A stretch of DNA of 64,000 bases from Synechococcus sp. HJ21-Hayes. GTDB taxonomy: Bacteria; Cyanobacteriota; Cyanobacteriia; PCC-6307; Cyanobiaceae. The stretch is from contig NZ_JAGQBW010000003.1 in the NCBI RefSeq assembly GCF_024345835.1, positions 62,001 through 126,000 of the forward strand. The letters are read 5' to 3'. The translations under genes were made by a program, and so were the position numbers. Below the pieces are notes generated by a model. It made no database searches and was not told where the DNA came from. It saw only the letters and a list, made by a program, of their open reading frames with translations. Positions 1 through 8,469 of the stretch are shown here, piece after piece (position 1 is the first letter of the stretch; every line of letters starts with the position of its first letter).

Positions 1-244
1 CGATGCCGGCGTAGAGCAGCAGGGCCGCCTCCTCAGGTTCCAGGCCCACCTGCACCACCAGCCGGGCCTGGCCCCGCAATTTGATCAGCTGCCGTTCCAG
101 GGCACCGCCGCTGCGGCAGAGCAAGCGCAGTTGGGTATCCGTCTGCAGAGCCAACTGCTCCCAGCTGGTGATGCCGGCAGCCTCAAGCGCAGCCTGTTCC
201 TTGCGGAAATGGCTCGGCAGCGGGTAGAGGCGAGCGGCGCTCAG
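1..244 (-). CDS. DUF4332-like protein (C-terminus cut by window edge)
   Basis: The minus-strand frame is open from the end of ycf51 to the window edge, and about 80 residues are visible. It begins LYPLPSHFRKEQ, followed by a helical stretch resembling the helix-hairpin-helix-like DUF4332 family of cyanobacteria. No ATG, GTG or TTG sits at the natural N-terminus. The best start is a CTG overlapping the ycf51 stop as CTGA, which would couple translation of the two genes. The function of the family is unknown; a nucleic-acid-binding role is only suggested by the fold. The start codon is an inference, since an in-frame start further upstream inside ycf51 cannot be excluded. Confidence 0.6.
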   Translation of the reverse strand, partial: MSAARLYPLPSHFRKEQAALEAAGITSWEQLALQTDTQLRLLCRSGGALERQLIKLRGQARLVVQVGLEPEEAALLLYAGI

Positions 245-708
245 GGCACCAGGGTGACGCTGCCGTCACGCAGATCGCGGATGGCCTCGGCCAGGATCAC
301 GGGTCGATCGCTGCCGGCACCGGCGGGCTCCACCCGGCGGAGCCGCACATGCACCAGGTCGTCGTCGGTCTTGCGGCCGCTGCCCCGCAGGTTGAGAGCC
401 ACCTGTTCCACACTGGGCTGGAAAGCCTCTGGCTCCATGTTGGCCGGTGCGGCAGCGATCACCAGATCGCTGCCGTTGTCGTACACCACCGGCACGCTCA
501 CGGCTCCCACCACCTGGGCCCGGGGTGAGTAGCTGATGGCGAAGGCCAGGCAGGAGACCGACAGCAGCACCGTGAAACTTGTGACGCCCACCAGGCGGAA
601 GCGGATGCCCCAGCGGGCCACAAAGCCCACCACCGTGAGCACGGCCAGCACCCCACCGGCGATGCCGAGCCATTGGCCAGCCGTCAGCAGCAGGGGATCG
701 GCAAGCAT
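241..708 (-). CDS. ycf51: Ycf51-family membrane protein
   Basis: A protein of 155 residues from the chosen ATG, which gives the N-terminus MLADPLLLTAGQW. Two hydrophobic segments lie near the N-terminus (about residues 10-30 and 40-60), followed by a soluble domain with NMEPEAFQPSVEQVALNLRG. This matches the Ycf51 (DUF2518) family of cyanobacteria and some plastids, whose function is unknown. An upstream in-frame ATG would add nine residues. The gene is divergent from tamB, with a short shared upstream region. It overlaps the downstream DUF4332 gene by four bases, so the two are probably co-expressed. Confidence 0.75.
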   Translation of the reverse strand: MLADPLLLTAGQWLGIAGGVLAVLTVVGFVARWGIRFRLVGVTSFTVLLSVSCLAFAISYSPRAQVVGAVSVPVVYDNGSDLVIAAAPANMEPEAFQPSVEQVALNLRGSGRKTDDDLVHVRLRRVEPAGAGSDRPVILAEAIRDLRDGSVTLVP

Positions 709-777
709 GTCGGATCGGGGGGCAGGAAAGATCACCTTTATATTGCGGCCTCCTCAGCCGCTGACTGCCACGGGCCG

Positions 778-3700
778 ATGGGGCTGCAGCCTGAGGATTC
801 CACCGCTTCTTCCCCCGGCACCTTGCGCCGTGTGGTTCCCGGCCTGGCGTTGTCCTTTGGCCTGCTGGGGGCCGCCTGGTTCGGCGCCGATGCGGCGGGT
901 GCGGCCCTCTACCGCCAGCTCAAGCCGTGGCTGGAACGCCAGGTCGGGCGGGCCATGGGCCACCCCCTGGAGCTTGGCCCCTATCAGGGCCTGAGGCCCT
1001 GGGGGCTCAGTGCTGGGTCCAGCCGCTTTCAGCCGGGGCTCGATAACCCCTCTACCATCGCTGTGTCCGGGGTGTCTGTGGGGTTCGACCCCCTGCGCAG
1101 CCTGGTGCAGCGTGCCTGGGTGCTTCCGCTGCAGCTGCGTGACGCCCGGGTGCAGCTGCGCCGCAACAGCCAGGGCTCCTACTGGAGCCTGGGGGCGATG
1201 GCTCCCGGCCGCGAGCCGCCCCCGCTGTCCCTGCGCATCCACCTCCAAGGGCCAGCCGAGGTGACCCTGGCCCATGCTTCTGGTGCACCGCTGCGCTTCG
1301 GCCTGCAGGGAGAGAGTGAGCTCCAGTTGCGTCGCCGCCAGATCAGCCTCAGTGGTGCTGCGCGGCTGGCCCAGGGCGGCCAGTTGCGGTTTGCCGCCGC
1401 CGGCAACTGGCAGAGCCGTGCCTGGCGGGCGCAGCTGATGCCGCAGCAGCTGCGTCTGGCCCCACTTGTGCCTCTGCTGCCCAGTGGCCTGCAGCGCCAG
1501 CTGTCGGGCCGGCTCGACGGCCGCGTGCACGGCCGGATCCTGCTGCAGCAACCGGGGCAGTTGGCATCGCCGCAGGAGGCAGCCGCCCCCCGCTGCCAGG
1601 GCGCCCTCGCCATTGATGGGGTCCAATGGCGTTGGGGGGTCTTACCGGCACCGCTCCAGGCGGATCGCCTGGACCTGGGCTGTGAAGCCCAGCGCTTGCT
1701 GCTCAGGCGATCCAATCTGCGCATGGGGGCTTGGCAGGGCCAGTCCCAGGGCAGCTTGGCCCTGGGGGGAGCTCAGGCCGGCCGTGTGCAGCTGCGGCTC
1801 GATGCCCGCAACCGGGCAGCGGGCCACCGGTTCCGGGCGGATCTGTCGGGCCCGTGGCGGCACCCCGACCTGCGCCTCAGCGGCAGCCTGCAGGTGTCCA
1901 AGGTGAGGGGCCAGCCCCCCCGCCGGTTCGATCTGCTCGGGCTGGTGGTCCTGGAGAGCCGCCGGGGCTTGCGCCTGGACCTGCGCCAGCTCAGCCTGCG
2001 TCGTGGTGACACCCAGCTGCGGGCCAAAGGCGAGCTCTGGCCCCGCCTGGCCGTGACCAGCGACCCCTTCACCCTGGGGGCAGATCTGCTGACACTGCAC
2101 CCGGCGTTGCGCCAGCTCCTGGGCCCCTCAGCCCGGGTGAATGCCGAGCTGGACCTCAGCGGCAGCCTGTCCCAGCCCCAGCTGGCCTTGGCCCTGCACC
2201 AGCCCAACAATCCCCTGCTGGGCTCCACCCGGGCGCGCCTGCGTTGGGCCACTGGCCTGCTCAAGCTGGAGAGCCTGAGCTCCCCCGAGCTCACGGCCCA
2301 GGGGGAGCTCCCCCTGGGCTTCGGCCGTGCCCCTGGGGTGCAGATCGGCGCCTTGCGCCTGCAGCTGGATCTACGCCGCTATCCCCTGGCCCGCCTGGCG
2401 CCACTGATCGGCTCCAAGCTCCATGGCCAGCTTGATGCCTGGGGATCGATCAGCGGTTCGTTCCAGGATCTGCGGCCCGATTTCCAGCTGGTGATGCAGG
2501 CCCCTGGGGCCGGCCCCGTGCTGCTCAACGAAACCTGGAGCGGCGCCCTCACGGCCCGCAGCGGGGGTGGGGGAGACCTTCGCCTCGTGCCCCAAGCCCC
2601 GGCAGCCCCCGGCAACCTGCAGGCCCTCCTGGATCGCCGCTGGCTTCCCAGGGCCGTGCAGCTGAGCCGGGGCGGCGGCAACCTCAGCTTCAGCGGCAGT
2701 CCCAGCCGCTACACCTGGATCTCATCGGCCTTCCCCCTGAATGGCCTGCAGCTGGCCATGGGGCCCCGCTCTACCCGCCAACCCCTGCAGGGCAGCCTCA
2801 GTGGCCGGGGGGTGTTGGATCTGCAACCCCTGTGGATGCGCGGCACGGTGCAGGTGGACCAGCCCGTGCTGTTGGGGGTGCGCGGACGCCGGCTGGTGGC
2901 CAGCGGCGAGTACCGGGACCGTCGTTTCAGCGTGAGTGGAGCGCTGGATGCGGACCAGGCCTCTCGCATCGGCCTGCAGCTCAAGGGAGAGCGGGGTGGT
3001 TCGATCTGGAGCCGTTTCGAGGGACGGCAGCTGGCCTCCCCCCTGCTGCGCCAGTTCCTCGCCGCATGGCCCCTGTGGCGTGGTGATCCGCAACCACCCC
3101 CTGGAGCGGCAAAGGATCTCGGCACCCTGGTGATCGACACCCTCGGTGGCAGCCTCTCCGATCAACTGGCGGCCCTCGAGGCAGCCAAAGCGCGGCTGGC
3201 GGAGTCGCTGGCTGTGCAGAACGCTCCGGGGCGCCGCCTGGCTCTGGCCGATCTGGAGGGCCTCGTGGATGCGGATCTCACCCTGCAGGGCTCCAGGGCA
3301 GATCGCCTGGTGCTGGACCTGGCCGCCCGCGGCCATCTCTGGTTGCAACGGGATGATCGCGATCTGGCCCTCGGCGCTGAGCCCTTCACGGTTCGGCTGC
3401 AGGGCCCCCTGCGCCAGGGGGGAGGCCGTTTCAGCTTTGAGCATCTGCCCCTCTCCTTGCTGGCGTTGCTCTCGCCGGTGCCGGCCTCCCTGCGGGGGGG
3501 CTTGATGGCCCAGGGGCGCTACAAGCTGGGCGGCGCTCGCCCGGAGCTGGAGGCTTCCCTGGGTCTCCAGCAGGCCGAACTGCAGGGGCGTTCCCTCAGC
3601 CTCGAGCGGGGCCTGGTACGCCTGGAGCCCCAGGCCATCGCCGTCGATTGGTCACTGCGCAGTGGCGGGGCCGCCAACAGCCTCGATTTGCGGGGTCAGG

Positions 3701-5229
3701 TGCCCCTCCAGCGCGATGCCACCGGCCTGGAGTTGCGGCTCTCCAGCCGTGGCGATGGGTTGCACTTTCTGTCCGCTCTCGGCGGCGAGGGCGTGCAGTG
3801 GCAACAAGGTGATGCGGACCTCCAGCTTCTGGTCCGCGGGAGCCTCAGCGACCCTATCGCCAATGGCTTCCTGCGCTTCAGGAAGGGTGTGCTTCGCGTG
3901 GCCGGCCAGACCATTCGCGATCTGGAGGCCACCGTGTTGTTCGACTTCCAGGAACTGGAACTGCAGCAGCTCACCGCCAGGGTGGGCCCCAGCGGTTCGC
4001 TCTCTGGCTCCGGTCAGCTGGCGCTGGTGCAGGAGCGAACGGCTGCCCCACGGTTGCTCAAGCTGCAGTTGAAGCAGGCCCCCTTTGCCGTGCCGCGGCT
4101 GCGGGCCCAGGTGGATGGCATGGTGTTGGTGAGTGGGGCCCTGGTGAGACCAGTGCTCTCCGGAGAGCTGCAGCTCAGTCGTGGCAGCCTCAATGTTCGG
4201 CCCGGGCAGCTGGCCACGGAGACCGAGGCCCGGAAACCCGTCAGCGTCCGGGAATTGCTGGAAGCGAAGTGGGACTTCCGCCAGCCCCTGGTCGTGATGG
4301 GTGCCGACCTGGAGAGCAACACCAGCCGAGATCTGCGCGAGACCGTTCCCAATCTGCCGTTGATCAGCCTCAACGGCCTGCGACTGCGGTTTGGGCCTGA
4401 CTTGGCCGTGACGGTACCCAACGTCCTCAACTTCAACACCGGTGGTGTGTTGACCCTCTCCGGTCGGCTGGATCCTTCCATTCAGGCCCGTGGGGTGGTG
4501 CGCTTGTTGAACGGTCGGTTGGGCCTGTTCACCACCACGTTCAGCCTCGATCCCAGGGCCCCCAACGTGGCCATCTTCACGCCCTCGCTTGGACTGATTC
4601 CCTACATCGACATCGCCCTGCGGACGCGCGTGTCGGACACCTTGGGCACGACTGACGCCAGCCGTTCCAGCATCTACGACTGGAACGTGGCCGAGCCCAC
4701 CAGCGCGATCGATCAACTGCGTCTGGTGAAGGTGATGCTCACCGCTACGGGCCCCGCTGATCGGTTGGCCGAGAACATCCGTCTCAGCAGCACGCCGCCA
4801 CTGCCTGAGGATCGCCTCCTGGCGCTGGTGGGCGGCAATTCGCTGGTGGGTCTGATCGGTGGCAATGCCGGGGCCGCCCTCGCCACGGTGCTGGGCCAGT
4901 CGCTGCTGTCGCCCTTGGTGGGTGGGCTGAGCGAGGCCTTTGGCCAGAGGCTCACCTTCGCCCTGTACCCCACCTACTTCACCCCGGCGGAGGCCGTTGC
5001 GGTCGAAAACCGGTCCCGCCGCCTTCCCTCCCAGTTGGTGCTCGGTTCTGAGATCGGTTTAGACCTCACGGAGCGCTTCAACGTCTCCGTGCTCGCCGCC
5101 CCCAATCGCAGCGACATTCCGCCGCAGGTCACGGTGCGGTATCAGGCCAGTGATCTGCTGGGTGTGCAGACCTCCGTGGATACCGAGGGGCGCTGGCAGA
5201 GCCAGCTGCAGATTTTCCTGCGTTTCTAG
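778..5229 (+). CDS. tamB: TamB-like translocation/assembly protein (DUF490)
   Basis: A very large protein (1,483 residues from the ATG chosen at MGLQPEDS). It has an N-terminal hydrophobic anchor (about residues 20-40) and then a long run of repetitive beta-strand-like segments. The last 400 residues contain the TamB/DUF490 features: LSGRLDPSIQARGVVRLLNG, then LPEDRLLALVGGNSL and a C-terminal beta signature. TamB-like AsmA proteins span the periplasm and move phospholipids or assist outer-membrane protein insertion. In cyanobacteria a chloroplast Tic236-like role is also recognised. The open frame extends further upstream, but that part overlaps the ycf51 start region. No tamA-like gene is next to it. 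Confidence 0.85.
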   Translation: MGLQPEDSTASSPGTLRRVVPGLALSFGLLGAAWFGADAAGAALYRQLKPWLERQVGRAMGHPLELGPYQGLRPWGLSAGSSRFQPGLDNPSTIAVSGVSVGFDPLRSLVQRAWVLPLQLRDARVQLRRNSQGSYWSLGAMAPGREPPPLSLRIHLQGPAEVTLAHASGAPLRFGLQGESELQLRRRQISLSGAARLAQGGQLRFAAAGNWQSRAWRAQLMPQQLRLAPLVPLLPSGLQRQLSGRLDGRVHGRILLQQPGQLASPQEAAAPRCQGALAIDGVQWRWGVLPAPLQADRLDLGCEAQRLLLRRSNLRMGAWQGQSQGSLALGGAQAGRVQLRLDARNRAAGHRFRADLSGPWRHPDLRLSGSLQVSKVRGQPPRRFDLLGLVVLESRRGLRLDLRQLSLRRGDTQLRAKGELWPRLAVTSDPFTLGADLLTLHPALRQLLGPSARVNAELDLSGSLSQPQLALALHQPNNPLLGSTRARLRWATGLLKLESLSSPELTAQGELPLGFGRAPGVQIGALRLQLDLRRYPLARLAPLIGSKLHGQLDAWGSISGSFQDLRPDFQLVMQAPGAGPVLLNETWSGALTARSGGGGDLRLVPQAPAAPGNLQALLDRRWLPRAVQLSRGGGNLSFSGSPSRYTWISSAFPLNGLQLAMGPRSTRQPLQGSLSGRGVLDLQPLWMRGTVQVDQPVLLGVRGRRLVASGEYRDRRFSVSGALDADQASRIGLQLKGERGGSIWSRFEGRQLASPLLRQFLAAWPLWRGDPQPPPGAAKDLGTLVIDTLGGSLSDQLAALEAAKARLAESLAVQNAPGRRLALADLEGLVDADLTLQGSRADRLVLDLAARGHLWLQRDDRDLALGAEPFTVRLQGPLRQGGGRFSFEHLPLSLLALLSPVPASLRGGLMAQGRYKLGGARPELEASLGLQQAELQGRSLSLERGLVRLEPQAIAVDWSLRSGGAANSLDLRGQVPLQRDATGLELRLSSRGDGLHFLSALGGEGVQWQQGDADLQLLVRGSLSDPIANGFLRFRKGVLRVAGQTIRDLEATVLFDFQELELQQLTARVGPSGSLSGSGQLALVQERTAAPRLLKLQLKQAPFAVPRLRAQVDGMVLVSGALVRPVLSGELQLSRGSLNVRPGQLATETEARKPVSVRELLEAKWDFRQPLVVMGADLESNTSRDLRETVPNLPLISLNGLRLRFGPDLAVTVPNVLNFNTGGVLTLSGRLDPSIQARGVVRLLNGRLGLFTTTFSLDPRAPNVAIFTPSLGLIPYIDIALRTRVSDTLGTTDASRSSIYDWNVAEPTSAIDQLRLVKVMLTATGPADRLAENIRLSSTPPLPEDRLLALVGGNSLVGLIGGNAGAALATVLGQSLLSPLVGGLSEAFGQRLTFALYPTYFTPAEAVAVENRSRRLPSQLVLGSEIGLDLTERFNVSVLAAPNRSDIPPQVTVRYQASDLLGVQTSVDTEGRWQSQLQIFLRF

Positions 5230-5261
5230 GGTTGGCGGGTGCGCCCCTGGCCCCGCTTGCG

Positions 5262-6146
5262 ATGCCCGAGCTGATTGGTGTGGATCTCGGCGGCACCGCC
5301 ATCAAGCTCGGCCGCTTCAGCCCCGAGGGTGAACAGCTGGATGTTCTGCAGGTGCCCACTCCCCAGCCCGCCATGCCTGGGGCCGTGAGTGTGGCCATTG
5401 CTGAGGCGGTGCACCAGCTCGATCCCGCCCATCTGGCTGATCGGGTGGGCATCGGGTTGCCCGGTCCAATGGATGCGGCTGGGAGGGTGGCTCGTATCTG
5501 CATCAACCTGCCGGGCTGGCAGAACGTTCCCCTGGCGGATTGGCTGGAACCCCAGTTGCAGCGGCGGGTCACCCTCGGCAATGACGGCAACTGTGCCCTG
5601 CTGGGGGAGGCCTGGTGTGGGGCTGCCCGGGGCAGCCGGGATGTGGTGCTGCTCACCCTCGGCACCGGCGTTGGTGGCGGGGTGTTGCTGAACGGCGACC
5701 TGTTCACGGGCCACGGGGGTGCCGCTGCTGAGCCCGGTCTGATCTGCGTGGATCCAGAGGGGCCTGCCTGCAACAGCGGTAACAACGGTTCGCTGGAGCA
5801 GTACTGCAGCATCGCTGCCCTGGGGCGCCTGTCGCCCTTGCCGCCGGAAGAGCTCTCGCTCCGTGCCCAGCAAGGTGATGCCGAGGCCCTTGCGGTGTGG
5901 GACACCTATGGCCGCTGGCTCGGGATCGGCATCAGTTCGCTTGTGTATGTGCTCACCCCTGAGCTGGTGCTCATCGGCGGGGGGCTCAGTGCCGCCAGCG
6001 TCCATTTCATGCCGGCGGTTCTGGCGGAGGTGAACCGGCGGGTGCAGGCGGAGAGCCGCGCGGGTCTCACGATCCGCTCCTGTGCCCTTGGCAATGGTGC
6101 TGGTCGTCTGGGGGCCGCCAAGCTGGCGCTGGACCGACTGGGATGA
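5262..6146 (+). CDS. ROK-family sugar kinase (glucokinase-like)
   Basis: A 294-residue protein with the ROK ATP-binding motif GVDLGGTAIKLGRF near the N-terminus, GNDGNCALLGEAW (catalytic Asp region) and LGTGVGGGVLLNG. This is the fold of bacterial glucokinases and N-acetylhexosamine kinases. The usual ROK zinc motif CxCGxxGCxE is degenerate here: CNSGNNGSLE keeps only the first cysteine. An in-frame TTG ten codons upstream is possible, but the ATG before PELIGVD is preferred. It lies 32 bases after tamB and 24 before proA, so may be part of a run of co-transcribed genes. Sugar specificity cannot be read from sequence. A second, unrelated-family glucokinase lies at 13400-14425. Confidence 0.8.
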   Translation: MPELIGVDLGGTAIKLGRFSPEGEQLDVLQVPTPQPAMPGAVSVAIAEAVHQLDPAHLADRVGIGLPGPMDAAGRVARICINLPGWQNVPLADWLEPQLQRRVTLGNDGNCALLGEAWCGAARGSRDVVLLTLGTGVGGGVLLNGDLFTGHGGAAAEPGLICVDPEGPACNSGNNGSLEQYCSIAALGRLSPLPPEELSLRAQQGDAEALAVWDTYGRWLGIGISSLVYVLTPELVLIGGGLSAASVHFMPAVLAEVNRRVQAESRAGLTIRSCALGNGAGRLGAAKLALDRLG

Positions 6147-6170
6147 TGCGCCCAGAGCCTGCATCTGCGC

Positions 6171-7475
6171 GTGAGCGTTCCTGATCCCTCTCCAGAACTG
6201 CTGCAACGGGCCATCGCCGTGCGAAGGTCCGCCGTGGCCCTTGGCCAGTGCAGCGATCCCGAGCGGCACCAGGCGGTGCTGGCCATGGCCGATGCCCTGG
6301 AGGCCTCGGCTGCCTTGATCGTGGCGGCCAACCGTGCCGATCTGGAGGCCGCGGCGGCCGATGGTTTGGCGCCGGCACTGGTGGCACGCCTCAAGCTCGA
6401 TCCCGCCAAACTCAGCTCGGCGATTGAAGGGGTGCGCCAGGTGGCGCAGTTGCCAGATCCCCTCGGTGTGCGGCAGCTCCACCGGGAATTGGATCAGGGC
6501 CTGGTGTTGGAGCGCCTCAGTGTGCCGCTTGGGGTGGTGGGTGTGATCTTTGAAGCCCGCCCCGATGCGGTGATGCAGATCGCCTCCCTGGCGATTCGCT
6601 CCGGCAATGGCGCGATCCTGAAGGGGGGCCGTGAGGCCAGCCGTAGCTGCGCCGCCATCGTTGCGGCGTTGCAACGGGGGCTCGCCTCCTCGGCGGTGTC
6701 GTCCGACGCGCTCACCCTGCTCACCTCCCGTGAGGAGAGCCTGGCGTTGCTCAAACTTGATGGGCTGGTGGATCTGATCATCCCCAGGGGGTCGAATGAG
6801 CTGGTGCGCTTCATTCAGGACAACACCCGCATCCCGGTGCTGGGCCACGCGGATGGCATCTGCCACCTGTATGTCGACCGGGAGGTGGATATGGCCCAGG
6901 CGGTGGCCGTTGTGGTGGATGCCAAGACCCAGTACCCCGCGGCCTGCAACGCCATCGAGACCCTTTTGGTGCACCGCGATGTGGCGCCAGCGTTTCTGGC
7001 GATGGCGATCCCGGCGCTCGAGGCTGCTGGTGTGGAACTGCGGGGTGATGCCACCTCCCAGCAGCTCGGTGTGGCCAAGCCCGCCAGCGACGACGACTGG
7101 CAAACGGAATACTCCGATCTGATCCTGGCGGTGAAGATGGTGGCTGATCAGCAGGAGGCCCTGGCCCACATCGCCCGCTATGGCTCGCGCCATACCGATG
7201 CCATCTGCACCACCAACGACACCACTGCTGAGCAGTTCCTGCGTGGGGTGGACAGTGCCGGTGTGTATCGCAACTGCTCCACGCGCTTTGCCGATGGCTT
7301 TCGCTACGGCTTTGGAGCTGAGGTGGGCATCAGCACGCAAACCTTGCCGCCCCGTGGGCCGGTGGGATTGGAGGGTCTGGTGACCTATCGCTACTTGCTG
7401 CGCGGCGATGGCCACATCGCCGCCCACTACGCCAGTGGTGAGCGCGCCTTCACCCACCGCGATCTGCCCCTGTGA
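6171..7475 (+). CDS. proA: Gamma-glutamyl phosphate reductase
   Basis: ProA (434 residues) reduces gamma-glutamyl phosphate to glutamate-5-semialdehyde with NADPH, the second step of proline synthesis. The aldehyde-dehydrogenase-like fold shows in [27 protein letters not shown] and the catalytic cysteine region [17 protein letters not shown]. Length and ends fit the family. The start is GTG ([10 protein letters not shown]). The last four bases overlap the folB start as GTGA, implying translational coupling between proline and folate genes without a metabolic reason. Confidence 0.95.
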   Translation: MSVPDPSPELLQRAIAVRRSAVALGQCSDPERHQAVLAMADALEASAALIVAANRADLEAAAADGLAPALVARLKLDPAKLSSAIEGVRQVAQLPDPLGVRQLHRELDQGLVLERLSVPLGVVGVIFEARPDAVMQIASLAIRSGNGAILKGGREASRSCAAIVAALQRGLASSAVSSDALTLLTSREESLALLKLDGLVDLIIPRGSNELVRFIQDNTRIPVLGHADGICHLYVDREVDMAQAVAVVVDAKTQYPAACNAIETLLVHRDVAPAFLAMAIPALEAAGVELRGDATSQQLGVAKPASDDDWQTEYSDLILAVKMVADQQEALAHIARYGSRHTDAICTTNDTTAEQFLRGVDSAGVYRNCSTRFADGFRYGFGAEVGISTQTLPPRGPVGLEGLVTYRYLLRGDGHIAAHYASGERAFTHRDLPL

Positions 7476-7837
7476 CCGGCGATCAGATCCTCGTGCGCGG
7501 CTTGCGCCTGTGGGCCCATGTGGGGGTGCTGGAGCAGGAGCGTCTGCTTGGCCAGTGGTTCGAGCTCGATCTCAGCCTGGGATTCGATCTCGGCGAGGCG
7601 GCTACCCGCGACGTACTGGCTTGCAGCCTTGACTACAGCCTCGCCATTACTGCTTTGCAACAGCAGGCCCGCGTGATCAGCTGCCTCACCATCGAGCACT
7701 ACAGCGAGCAGATTCTCGATTGCCTGGAGCGCCTCTACGGGCCTGTGCCCATGCAGGTGGAGTTGCGCAAATGTCGAGCGCCGGTTCCTGGTTTCTCCGG
7801 CACCGTGGCGGTGTCGCGTTGCCGCCACGGGCGCTGA
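7472..7837 (+). CDS. folB: Dihydroneopterin aldolase
   Basis: FolB (121 residues) cleaves dihydroneopterin to 6-hydroxymethyl-dihydropterin and glycolaldehyde in folate synthesis. The family pattern is visible: [21 protein letters not shown] at the start, DYSLAI in the middle, [14 protein letters not shown] and [17 protein letters not shown] near the end. The start is a GTG inside the proA stop. Its own stop overlaps the next ATG as TGATG. The product acts in the cytoplasm as an oligomer. Confidence 0.92.
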   Translation: MTGDQILVRGLRLWAHVGVLEQERLLGQWFELDLSLGFDLGEAATRDVLACSLDYSLAITALQQQARVISCLTIEHYSEQILDCLERLYGPVPMQVELRKCRAPVPGFSGTVAVSRCRHGR

Positions 7838-8439
7838 TGGCGGCTCCACCGCCGCTGGTGATGATCCATGGGCTGTGGGATACCCCCCAGTTGTTTCGCC
7901 GTCTGGAGCAGGAGCTGCGTCACCGGCGCCCGGATCTGGAGCTCTACGCGCCCCCTTTGCCCCACCGCCTGGGGGCTACCCCCATTGCTGAGTTGGCAGC
8001 GCGCTTGGACGCGTTGATTGAGGCCCGCTTTGATCCGGCCACCCGCCTGGATCTGCTGGGCTTTTCCATGGGTGGCGTGATCGGCCGCACCTGGTTGCAA
8101 CTGTTGGGTGGCCATCGGCGCCTGCGCCGTTTCACCTGCCTGGGCAGCCCGCAGCAGGGAACGCTGGCGGCCCAGCTGGTGCCCCGGGCACTCTTTGCGG
8201 GTATTGCGGACATGAAGATCGGCAGTCCGCTGTTGCGCCAATTGGATGCCGACCTCCTCGCCTTGCATCGGGTGGAGTGCCGCAGCCTCTACTGCCTCAC
8301 TGACCTCACCGTGTTTCCGGGATGGCGGGCGGTGCTGCCCGTCGGTCCGCGCCAGGCCGTGCCGGTGTGGACCCATCGCCAGCTGATTCTTCACCCGCAG
8401 GCCCTCGGACGCCTGGCGGATGTGCTGTTGGCCCCTTGA
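7837..8439 (+). CDS. Alpha/beta hydrolase, lipase-like
   Basis: A 200-residue protein with the oxyanion-hole motif MIHGLWDTP at the start and the nucleophile elbow GFSMGG about a third in. Both are typical of triacylglycerol lipase or esterase-like alpha/beta hydrolases. A LGSPQQGT segment follows, as in LipA/EstA-type enzymes. It has no signal peptide, so is probably cytoplasmic. The ATG overlaps the folB stop, making it the last gene of a coupled proA-folB-hydrolase string. Substrate is unknown. The 3' end converges with the peptidase gene. Confidence 0.75.
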   Translation: MAAPPPLVMIHGLWDTPQLFRRLEQELRHRRPDLELYAPPLPHRLGATPIAELAARLDALIEARFDPATRLDLLGFSMGGVIGRTWLQLLGGHRRLRRFTCLGSPQQGTLAAQLVPRALFAGIADMKIGSPLLRQLDADLLALHRVECRSLYCLTDLTVFPGWRAVLPVGPRQAVPVWTHRQLILHPQALGRLADVLLAP

Positions 8440-8469
8440 TCGGGATGGATCTCCGGCCGGGGCCCTGGC

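Noticed and set aside
778-5229. TamB as part of a TamA-TamB or secretion cluster
   Set aside because: No Omp85/TamA-like gene is adjacent; upstream and downstream genes are unrelated.
5226-7457. 743-codon minus-strand open frame over the ROK kinase and proA
   Set aside because: Antisense shadow; both plus-strand genes have intact family motifs.
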